The notes under the pieces are model-generated. The model worked only from the letters and a program-made list of their open reading frames with translations. It ran no database searches and was not told the origin of the DNA. Source: an uncultured Lachnospiraceae bacterium (GTDB lineage Bacteria > Bacillota_A > Clostridia > Lachnospirales > Lachnospiraceae). From it: 8,692 nucleotides of DNA. Positions 1 to 4,984 of this stretch are shown one piece after another. The stretch covers positions 1 through 8,692 of the forward strand of contig CAMKAA010000023.1 of NCBI GenBank assembly GCA_946410365.1, read 5' to 3'. Position 1 is the stretch's first letter, and every line of letters starts with the position of its first letter. Both the position numbers and the translations under genes were made by a program.

Positions 1-571
1 CTTCCGCGTCGGAGATCGAGGTGTTGCAGACAGGACACCAGTTGATGATCCTGCTGCCTTTGTAGATCCAGCCCTTCTTGTACATCTTCACGAAGACTTC
101 TGTAACAGCCTTATTACAGCCCTCGTCCATGGTGAAGCGCTCGCGGTCCCAGTCGCAGGAGGAGCCGAGCTTTTTGAGCTGATTTACGATCCTTCCGCCG
201 TACTCTTTACGCCAGTCCCAGCAATATTCGAGGAACTTCTCGCGGCCGAGGTCCTGCTTGCTGATGCCCTGCTCCTTGAGATTATTAATGATCTTGACTT
301 CCGTCGCGATGGAAGCATGGTCCGTTCCGGGCTGCCAGAGGGTATTAAATCCCTGCATGCGTTTCCAGCGGATCAGAATGTCCTGCATCGTATTGTCCAG
401 GGCGTGCCCCATGTGGAGCTGTCCCGTGATATTCGGCGGGGGGATTACGATCGTGAAGGGGGTCTTCGTGTGGTCCACTTCAGCGTGGAAGTACTTCTTA
501 TCCTCCCAGTTTTTATAGATCCGGTCCTCGATTCCCTGAGGATCATAAGTCTTGGCGAGCATCTTTCGCAT
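1..571 (-). CDS. valS: Valyl-tRNA synthetase, N-terminal part (runs off the left edge)
   Basis: Class I aminoacyl-tRNA synthetase that charges tRNA-Val with valine in the cytoplasm. Only the first 190 residues are inside the window. Seen directly: [15 protein letters not shown] around residues 44-58, the ValRS form of the HIGH ATP-binding signature (HMGH at 53-56), then [11 protein letters not shown] at 80-90 and the [14 protein letters not shown] stretch at the edge, which leads into the editing-domain region of this family. The start at 571 was chosen because AAGGAG lies 8 nt upstream; a second ATG at 562 (MLAKTY) has no comparable site. The frame is open to base 1 without a stop, so the truncation is due only to the window edge. 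It has its own promoter (648-675) and lies downstream of the DUF4250 gene on the same strand. Identity is very secure; ValRS is distinguished from IleRS and LeuRS by the PPPNITG-LHMGHAL signature. Confidence 0.97.
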   Translation of the reverse strand, partial: MRKMLAKTYDPQGIEDRIYKNWEDKKYFHAEVDHTKTPFTIVIPPPNITGQLHMGHALDNTMQDILIRWKRMQGFNTLWQPGTDHASIATEVKIINNLKEQGISKQDLGREKFLEYCWDWRKEYGGRIVNQLKKLGSSCDWDRERFTMDEGCNKAVTEVFVKMYKKGWIYKGSRIINWCPVCNTSISDAE

Positions 572-607
572 GTTCTCTTCTCCTTGGTTGTCTGTATAGT
601 TAAACAT

Positions 608-634
608 GTAAAACACGGCAGCTCCGCATTTTAC
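608..634 (-). promoter_or_regulatory. RNA hairpin in the valS leader
   Basis: In the minus-strand transcript, bases 634-624 pair with 618-608 to give an 11-bp stem with a 5-nt loop (AGCUG). Two of the pairs are U-G and G-U wobbles, so the helix is complete in the minus-strand RNA, whereas the plus-strand copy would have two A/C mismatches. No U-tract follows, so it is not an intrinsic terminator; it sits 37 nt upstream of the valS start. Its role (mRNA stability, processing or protein binding) is unknown. Confidence 0.5.
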
Positions 635-647
635 GCATTATGAACAA

Positions 648-675
648 AATATACCGCGTCACACTGTTTTGTCAA
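648..675 (-). promoter_or_regulatory. Sigma-A type promoter of valS
   Basis: Reading on the minus strand there is a consensus -35 box TTGACA (675-670), a 16-nt spacer and a -10 box TATATT (653-648). The predicted transcription start is near 641, which gives a leader of about 70 nt. That is too short for a T-box riboswitch. Confidence 0.7.
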
Positions 676-707
676 TTCCCGTGTGAGGACAGAGGCCTCT
701 TTAACGG

Positions 708-881
708 TTAAAGGAACTGATTGCGCGCAGGGATATAGTCGTAATCCGCTTCTTTGAGCTTTTTGGTGATCTCTTCTTTGTCAAGCTCCAGGTCTTCGCA
801 GAGAGCATCCAGAGTCGGATAATGGTCTCTGAGCTTCATATTGAGAAAGCTGGCGAGCATATCGGGATCTTCAGGCAGCAT
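708..881 (-). CDS. DUF4250 family small protein (57 aa)
   Basis: Complete 57-residue protein beginning MLPEDPDMLASFLNMKLRD and ending ADYDYIPARNQFL. The start (MLPxDPxMLxSFxNxKLRD), the LDALCEDLELDKEEI segment (residues 24-38) and the terminal NQF are what I recall as the signature of DUF4250, a small family of unknown function common in Clostridia. It is acidic, probably helical, with no membrane segment or signal peptide; the central LDALCEDLELDKEEITKKL stretch could form a helix-turn-helix-like pair, but that is inference. The start is fixed by an excellent AGGAGG 5-6 nt upstream (887-892). It lies 136 nt upstream of valS on the same strand and divergent from azlC. No function is assigned. 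Confidence 0.85.
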   Translation of the reverse strand: MLPEDPDMLASFLNMKLRDHYPTLDALCEDLELDKEEITKKLKEADYDYIPARNQFL

Positions 882-914
882 AATCTCCTCCTTCTTTCCG
901 GGCCGCGTCTCTTA

Positions 915-938
915 TCCGTTTTTCGGAGCATTTTGCTC
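915..938 (-). promoter_or_regulatory. Two tandem mini-hairpins upstream of the DUF4250 gene
   Basis: Two small inverted repeats abut and overlap by 2 nt: TCCG/CGGA with a 5-nt loop (915-927) and GAGCA/TGCTC with a 3-nt loop (926-938). Because they share bases they cannot both form fully, which gives a simple either/or fold in the leader of the DUF4250 gene. The stems are short, so this is a weak call. The remainder of the 149-nt divergent intergenic region (882-1030) holds the azlC promoter and AT-rich DNA. Confidence 0.25.
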
Positions 939-976
939 AAAACTGAATAAACTGCGGTGCAGAATTCTTCTGTTAA

Positions 977-985
977 TGATATAAT
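977..985 (+). promoter_or_regulatory. Extended -10 promoter of azlCD
   Basis: TGATATAAT gives a consensus -10 box (TATAAT at 980-985) with the extended TG motif at 977-978. No good -35 box is visible 16-18 nt upstream, which is typical of extended -10 promoters. Transcription would start near 992, leaving a leader of about 39 nt before azlC. Confidence 0.5.
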
Positions 986-1030
986 ACATATTCGCAACGT
1001 AAACAATTGTATCATATATTGTGACTTACT

Positions 1031-1768
1031 ATGACAGAAACCTCCAAAAATTCAACAGAAAATGCAGTCTCTGCCCATGAACTTCCGTGGTTTGTGAAGG
1101 GACTTCGAGACGGGATCCCCATCTGTATGGGATATTTCGCCGTATCTTTCGCACTGGGCATCACCGCACGAGGCGTCGGAATGAACGCGCTGCAGGCCGG
1201 CCTGATGTCCATGGGCATGGTCGCTTCAGCCGGAGAATACGCGGCGATCGTCCTGATCGGTTCCTCTGCCGGTGTTTTCGAGATGATCACCACCTGTATC
1301 GTAGTTAACCTCCGGTATTTCCTCATGAGCTGTTCGCTCTCTCAGAAGCTGAGTCCGGATCTGCCTTTTTATCACCGGTTTATGCTGCCCTACTGCATCA
1401 CTGACGAGATCTTTGGTCTCTCTTCCGCTGTGCAGGGATGGCTCGATCCAAGATACTCCTACGGTATGACAGTTATCTCAGTAGCCGGATGGACCACCGG
1501 AACTGTCCTTGGCGTTCTTTTGGGCAACATAATGCCTGCCTGGGCTGTTAACGCGCTCAGCGTCTCGCTCTACGGCATGTTCCTGGCGATCATCATCCCT
1601 CCCGCGAGAAAAGACAGATTTATCGCAGGTCTCGTTGTAATATCCATGGCGGCAAGCGGTTTATTCTCTGTCCTTCCCCTGTTAAGGGAAATCTCCGGCG
1701 GTTTTAAAGTGATCATACTCACGCTCCTGATCGCCGGAGCAGCGGCTTTCATCCATCCCATTGAATAA
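1031..1768 (+). CDS. azlC: AzlC family branched-chain amino acid exporter, large subunit
   Basis: Integral membrane protein of 245 residues, the large subunit of an AzlCD two-component exporter for branched-chain amino acids and analogues. Family hallmarks seen: GLRDGIPICMGYFAVSFALG (24-43), the GLMSMGMVASAGEYAAI helix (57-73), NLRYFLMSCSLSQKL (93-107), TDEIFGL (124-130) and GWTTGTVLG (153-161). Several hydrophobic segments run through to the C-terminus, and the length fits the family. The small partner azlD follows after 10 nt. An in-frame stop at 1022-1024 means the start cannot lie further upstream, yet no Shine-Dalgarno sequence precedes this ATG, which is unusual beside the strong sites elsewhere in the window. 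Homologues in other bacteria export leucine, isoleucine or valine or confer 4-azaleucine resistance; the exact substrate here is inferred. Confidence 0.92.
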   Translation: MTETSKNSTENAVSAHELPWFVKGLRDGIPICMGYFAVSFALGITARGVGMNALQAGLMSMGMVASAGEYAAIVLIGSSAGVFEMITTCIVVNLRYFLMSCSLSQKLSPDLPFYHRFMLPYCITDEIFGLSSAVQGWLDPRYSYGMTVISVAGWTTGTVLGVLLGNIMPAWAVNALSVSLYGMFLAIIIPPARKDRFIAGLVVISMAASGLFSVLPLLREISGGFKVIILTLLIAGAAAFIHPIE

Positions 1769-1778
1769 GGAGACTATT

Positions 1779-2084
1779 ATGAATCCGGGAATTTATCCTT
1801 CGCTTCTGATCATGTGCCTGACAGTATATTGTATCAGAATGCTTCCCTTTCTTGTTTTCAGAAAAGAGATCACGAACCGCTGGCTCCGCTCTTTCCTCTA
1901 CTATGTGCCTTATGTCACGCTGGCTGTCATGACTTTCCCGGCGATCGTCACGGCAACGGACAACATATGGTCCGGAATTGCCGCCCTGGTCGTGGGACTT
2001 TTGGCCGCGTGGTTCAACGGGGATCTGTTCTTTGTAGCTGTATCCTGCTGCGCGACTGTATTCCTCACAGGATTGTTTCTCTGA
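1779..2084 (+). CDS. azlD: AzlD family branched-chain amino acid exporter, small subunit
   Basis: Small hydrophobic membrane protein of 101 residues with three to four predicted transmembrane segments. It carries the AzlD pattern: an N-terminal helix followed by RMLPFLVFRK (residues 20-29), then YYVPYVTLAVMTFPAI (41-56), and two more hydrophobic helices to the end. AzlD works only with AzlC, and the gene order azlC-azlD with a 10-nt gap supports a single transporter. A TTG at 1761 would extend the protein by six residues and overlap the azlC stop, but the ATG at 1779 has a well-placed AAGGAG (about 8 nt upstream) and is preferred. Confidence 0.9.
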   Translation: MNPGIYPSLLIMCLTVYCIRMLPFLVFRKEITNRWLRSFLYYVPYVTLAVMTFPAIVTATDNIWSGIAALVVGLLAAWFNGDLFFVAVSCCATVFLTGLFL

Positions 2085-2093
2085 CCGGTGTAC

Positions 2094-2134
2094 CGGACAC
2101 TTTAATGTCCTCTATGTCCGTTTATTAATTTTTT
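2094..2134 (+). terminator. Candidate terminator after azlD
   Basis: CGGACA at 2094-2099 can pair with TGTCCG at 2115-2120, directly followed by a T-rich run (2121-2134). Alternatively GGACA (2095-2099) pairs with the nearer TGTCC (2106-2110) around a 6-nt loop. Both stems are short. A pure pyrimidine tract follows at 2138-2159. I consider this a probable but weak intrinsic terminator. Confidence 0.4.
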
Positions 2135-2157
2135 ATACTCTTTTTTTCTTTTCTTTC

Positions 2158-2198
2158 TTGCATTCGCTATTCTATTATCTACAATTAATACGAATAGC
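2158..2198 (+). promoter_or_regulatory. Candidate promoter with flanking inverted repeat, zinc-ribbon gene
   Basis: A TTGCAT -35-like box (2158-2163), 16-nt spacer and TACAAT -10-like box (2180-2185) lie upstream of the zinc-ribbon gene. A 7-bp inverted repeat, GCTATTC (2166-2172) and GAATAGC (2192-2198), has one arm inside the spacer and the other at the expected start point, which is a geometry seen with repressor operators. The promoter match is moderate and no regulator is identified. Confidence 0.35.
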
Positions 2199-2230
2199 AA
2201 ACCTTACGATAAAGGGACGTGATAATACAT

Positions 2231-2638
2231 ATGTTTAATGAACTAAGATATCGTTTTTCCAAATTTATGCAGGGAAGATACGGAGTGGACAGCCTTTCCC
2301 GCTTCCTCTCCATAGTGCTTCTGGCGATCATAATCCTGGGAATGTTTGTAAGGATCCCGCTTTCCGGCACGATCACCCTCGTGATCCTTGTGATCCTCTA
2401 TTGGAGAATGTTCTCCAGGAATATTCCCAAGAGATATGAAGAGAATCAGAAGTTCCTTCAGATCCGGGACAAACTGCTGGGGCGTTTCTCGAATTTCGGG
2501 AGCAACATGTCACAGATGAAGGATTACCACATCTACAAATGTCCCAGATGCAACCAGAAGATCCGCATCCCCCGCGGGAAAGGACATATCATGGTGAGAT
2601 GCCCCAAATGCGGATATGAGTTTCACAAGAAAAGCTGA
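2231..2638 (+). CDS. Membrane protein with C-terminal zinc ribbon, function unknown
   Basis: Conserved hypothetical of 135 residues. In order: a basic N-terminus with FMQGRYGVDSLSRFL (12-26), two close hydrophobic segments (about 27-40 and 44-59) forming a probable hairpin in the membrane, a charged linker (62-98), and a C-terminal zinc ribbon with CPRC at 104-107 and CPKC at 124-127 (four cysteines, 16 residues between pairs). The ribbon and the basic linker are probably cytoplasmic. ATG at 2231 is preferred over GTG at 2219: the AAAGGGA at 2211-2217 is only 1 nt from the GTG but 13 nt from the ATG, which is long but workable. The gene stands alone between its own candidate promoter and a strong terminator. 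I recognise the architecture from Clostridia but know no function; nucleic-acid or protein binding by the ribbon is only possible. Confidence 0.8.
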   Translation: MFNELRYRFSKFMQGRYGVDSLSRFLSIVLLAIIILGMFVRIPLSGTITLVILVILYWRMFSRNIPKRYEENQKFLQIRDKLLGRFSNFGSNMSQMKDYHIYKCPRCNQKIRIPRGKGHIMVRCPKCGYEFHKKS

Positions 2639-2644
2639 CTTAAG

Positions 2645-2670
2645 CGGCCGGTTCACCGGCCGTTTTTCTT
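2645..2670 (+). terminator. Intrinsic terminator of the zinc-ribbon gene
   Basis: CGGCCGG (2645-2651) pairs perfectly with CCGGCCG (2656-2662) around a TTCA loop and is followed at once by TTTTTCTT. This is a textbook rho-independent terminator 6 nt after the stop codon. Confidence 0.93.
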
Positions 2671-2698
2671 TGTAAAATCAATATCTTCTGTTTATAAT
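2670..2698 (+). promoter_or_regulatory. Promoter of the DUF5685-J protein operon
   Basis: TTGTAA (2670-2675), 17-nt spacer, TATAAT (2693-2698). The -35 box begins at the last T of the preceding terminator tract, so the two transcription units are packed end to end. The start point would be near 2705, about 29 nt before the DUF5685 start. Confidence 0.65.
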
Positions 2699-2733
2699 AT
2701 CCTTCATAGAAAGTTTAAGGTAAGGAGTTCTAT

Positions 2734-3636
2734 ATGTTCGGATATGTTGTCGTCAGCGAACAGGATCTTAAGATCCGCGAGTTTAATCTGTACCGTTCCT
2801 ATTACTGCGGAATGTGCATGGATCTCAAGGAACACTACGGACAGACCGGAAGACTGACGCTTAGCTATGACACTGTTTTTCTGGCACTTCTTCTGACGAG
2901 TCTGTACGAGCCTGAGGAGTCGCTGCGAGACATCCGCTGCGCGGTCCATCCCGTAGAGAAACATGCGGCGAGGCAGAATGAGTACACACGTTACGCGGCA
3001 GATATCAATATCATTCTCTCCTACTATTCCTGTCTGGATGACTGGGATGACGAAAAAGATCCGAAGAAGAAAATGTTTGCCGCTTTACTGAAGAATAAGA
3101 GTGAAAGGGCCTGCTCTCTCTATCCTGAAAAGGCTGCTGTCATACGCGGGAAACTCTCTGAGCTCCATGAACTTGAGAAAAAAGCGGGGAGCGGGGAGGA
3201 ACCCGGTCTTACTTCCGCGGCTCTGTTGGATAGGGCAGGGAGTATTTTCGGGGATCTTCTGGCGGAAGTGTTCGACTGCAGGAGGGATAACTGGAGTCCG
3301 GCTCTGAGGAGGGTCGGTTTTAACCTCGGCAAGTTCATCTATATTCTGGACGCCTATGATGACCTGGAAAAAGATGAAAAGAACGGGAGCTTTAATCCCC
3401 TTCTCGGCATGAAGGACAAGCCTCATCTCGACGACTATGTGCGCGGCGTCCTCACCATGACCCTCTCGGACTGCACAGGCGCGTTTGAAACGCTTCCTGT
3501 CGTAGAAAATATTGATATCCTTCGCAATATATTGTATTGTGGAATATGGTGTAAATTTGAAGAAGTATTCAGGAAACGAACCGGAGTGACAGAAGGCTCC
3601 GTAGAATCCACGGAAAGGACCGCACAAAATGAGTGA
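2734..3636 (+). CDS. DUF5685 family protein with two Asp-rich motifs
   Basis: Protein of 300 residues that I recognise as DUF5685, a Clostridia-enriched family with no established function. Diagnostic N-terminus: [20 protein letters not shown] then RSYYCGMC (21-28), a CxxC pair that could bind a metal. The rest is mostly helical and soluble with no signal peptide. Two acidic motifs stand out: LDDWDDEKD (101-109) and [21 protein letters not shown] split as [10 protein letters not shown] (203-212) and [11 protein letters not shown] (213-223). Their spacing of about 100 residues and the 'LG...[15 protein letters not shown]' context recall the two aspartate-rich motifs of squalene/phytoene-synthase-like enzymes; this is my inference and not an established property. 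The start has AAGGAG upstream. The last 8 nt overlap the J-domain gene, so the two are probably translationally coupled and act together. Confidence 0.82.
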   Translation: MFGYVVVSEQDLKIREFNLYRSYYCGMCMDLKEHYGQTGRLTLSYDTVFLALLLTSLYEPEESLRDIRCAVHPVEKHAARQNEYTRYAADINIILSYYSCLDDWDDEKDPKKKMFAALLKNKSERACSLYPEKAAVIRGKLSELHELEKKAGSGEEPGLTSAALLDRAGSIFGDLLAEVFDCRRDNWSPALRRVGFNLGKFIYILDAYDDLEKDEKNGSFNPLLGMKDKPHLDDYVRGVLTMTLSDCTGAFETLPVVENIDILRNILYCGIWCKFEEVFRKRTGVTEGSVESTERTAQNE

Positions 3637-4381
3637 TCCGTATAAAGTTCTCGGCGTTGACAGAAACGCCTCAGACGATGAGATCAAGAAAGCATACCGG
3701 ACTTTGAGCAAGAAGTATCACCCGGATGCCAATATAAACAATCCCAACAAAGACAAAGCCGAGGAGATGTTCAAGCTTGTCCAGGAGGCGTACCAGCAGA
3801 TCATCTACGAGAGACAGCATCCATACGCTTCCGCAGGCAGCCAGAATTACGGCAATACAGGAAGTAATACCACCTACGCCGGCGGTTCCTACGGCGGAGG
3901 CCAGGGCTACAACGGCCAGTTCTATACAAGCTGGGAAGATTTCTTCAACGATTTCTTCGCGGGCGCCTACGGCGGCCAGTATCAGCAGCAGTATAATCCT
4001 ACTATGAACAGTGATTATCAGAGGTATATGAACGCGGCGGCCAGCTATATTAACGCAAGGCGCTACAACGAGGCTCTCAATGTCCTTGGCAATGTAGAGG
4101 ACCACAGCGCGCTCTGGCACTACTACAGTGCTATTGCCAATGCCGGACTTGGAAATCACGCCCAGGCTTTGGAATACGCTAAGATCGCTGCTGAAATGGA
4201 GCCGAACAACTACTCCTACCAGAACCTTGTTACGCAGCTCAGCAGAGGCAGCAACATGTATCAGCAGCGTGAGGCCAATTATATCCGCCCCTATGAAAGC
4301 AGCGGCGGCTGGTGTCTCAGGCTCTGCCTGCTCAATATGTTTCTCAATATTTTCTGCGGAGGAAGATTCTTCTGCTGCTGA
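3629..4381 (+). CDS. J-domain protein with TPR-like helices and Cys-rich tail
   Basis: Co-chaperone-like protein of 250 residues. J domain at 3-63 with the HPD motif at 31-33 needed to stimulate DnaK ATPase; then a Gly/Tyr/Gln/Asn-rich linker (67-127) containing [16 protein letters not shown] (101-115); then TPR-like helices (128-205: [21 protein letters not shown], split at the repeat turn, and [27 protein letters not shown] beyond it); and last a hydrophobic tail (229-250) with cysteines at 229, 233, 243, 249 and 250, ending in -GGRFFCC. There is no DnaJ zinc finger or substrate-binding C-terminal domain, so it is a class III (type C) J protein and not DnaJ itself. The ATG lies inside the DUF5685 stop region (overlap ATGAGTGA), with AAAGGA about 9 nt upstream. 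The tail may insert in the membrane or be modified; unproven. Confidence 0.88.
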   Translation: MSDPYKVLGVDRNASDDEIKKAYRTLSKKYHPDANINNPNKDKAEEMFKLVQEAYQQIIYERQHPYASAGSQNYGNTGSNTTYAGGSYGGGQGYNGQFYTSWEDFFNDFFAGAYGGQYQQQYNPTMNSDYQRYMNAAASYINARRYNEALNVLGNVEDHSALWHYYSAIANAGLGNHAQALEYAKIAAEMEPNNYSYQNLVTQLSRGSNMYQQREANYIRPYESSGGWCLRLCLLNMFLNIFCGGRFFCC

Positions 4382-4398
4382 CCATGAAATAAGTAATA

Positions 4399-4430
4399 AA
4401 GAGGCTGACGCTTTTTTGCGTCAGCCTCTT
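4399..4430. terminator. Bidirectional terminator between convergent operons
   Basis: A perfect 13-bp inverted repeat (4399-4411 with 4418-4430) with a loop of six T on the plus strand. It lies between the stop of the J-domain gene (4381) and the stop of the convergent SEC-C gene (4454). The flanks supply AAGAGG/CCTCTT, giving A and U tracts on either side, so it can serve both directions, although the U-tract is short in each. Confidence 0.85.
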
Positions 4431-4453
4431 CCGGTCTTTAAGTTATATTAAGA

Positions 4454-4960
4454 TCAGCGGTTTCTGCCGTGGCACTTCTTGTACTTTTTGCCGGATCCGC
4501 AGGGGCAGGGATCGTTGGGATAGATCTTGGCGGGCTTTCTGACAGTGCCGCTCTCCTTCTGCTCCTTGAACAGTTCCTTCCTCTTTTCCTCGTCGAAAAT
4601 AGGTTCCCACTCCTCAAGGTCATAGAGCCAGTCAGCACCGGCTGCTACCATGTTCTTATAGAGCTTTTCTTTGTCAAATCCAAGGTTAACGACAGTATTC
4701 TCGTCCATCTCCTCGATCGGATTGGCTTCTTTCAGGGAGTCATTGATCCCGTCCAGAAATCCTGTCATTGTAAGGAGGTCTACGTCAAATTTCTCTGCAA
4801 GTTCACTGACCGTTCCGGTCACCACCTCATCGGGGTTTTTAAGAATCTCAGCGTAAATAGCCTTCTCTTTGGCAAAATAGTCCGCCCACAGTCTCTGAAG
4901 ATCGCCTTTGTTGGCTTTCTCATTGTAAGCTTTATCTCTCCACTGTTGTAAAATACCCAT
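4454..4960 (-). CDS. SEC-C zinc-binding domain protein
   Basis: Soluble acidic protein of 168 residues. The C-terminus carries a clear SEC-C motif: NDPCPCGSGKKYKKCHG (149-165) with C152, C154, C163 and H164 as zinc ligands, the same motif found at the SecA C-terminus and in many otherwise unrelated proteins. The N-terminal 145 residues are helical and strongly acidic (for example YDLEEWEPIFDEEK at 113-126) and I do not recognise a domain there. It is far too short for SecA. Start supported by AAAGGTGG 7 nt upstream. Last gene of the minus-strand operon, 22 nt after dapF. SEC-C proteins are often linked to ribosome or SecB interaction, but no role can be assigned from this sequence. Confidence 0.85.
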   Translation of the reverse strand: MGILQQWRDKAYNEKANKGDLQRLWADYFAKEKAIYAEILKNPDEVVTGTVSELAEKFDVDLLTMTGFLDGINDSLKEANPIEEMDENTVVNLGFDKEKLYKNMVAAGADWLYDLEEWEPIFDEEKRKELFKEQKESGTVRKPAKIYPNDPCPCGSGKKYKKCHGRNR

Positions 4961-4963
4961 TTG

Positions 4964-4984
4964 AATACCACCTTTCTTAGTATT
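4964..4984 (-). promoter_or_regulatory. Hairpin presenting the SEC-C ribosome binding site
   Basis: In the transcript AAUACU (4984-4979) can pair with GGUAUU (4969-4964), leaving the Shine-Dalgarno AAAGGU in the 9-nt loop. The 5' arm overlaps the dapF stop codon (4983-4985), so ribosomes finishing dapF would open it. A six-pair stem with one wobble is weak. Confidence 0.25.

Noticed and set aside
600..638. 12-codon leader peptide [12 protein letters not shown] before valS
   Set aside because: No ribosome binding site, and its ATG is within about 3 nt of the predicted transcript start. It has only two valines and no terminator follows, so attenuation is not supported.
258..643. Plus-strand frames opposite valS
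   Set aside because: Shadows of the valS N-terminus, which has the HMGH signature on the minus strand.
572..707. T-box riboswitch upstream of valS
   Set aside because: The predicted leader is only about 70 nt and I find no AGGGTGG-type T-box sequence on the minus strand, nor a terminator/antiterminator pair.
3085..3711. Minus-strand frame of 208 codons opposite the DUF5685 gene
   Set aside because: Antisense shadow; no ribosome binding site or domain, and it crosses the DUF5685/J-domain junction.
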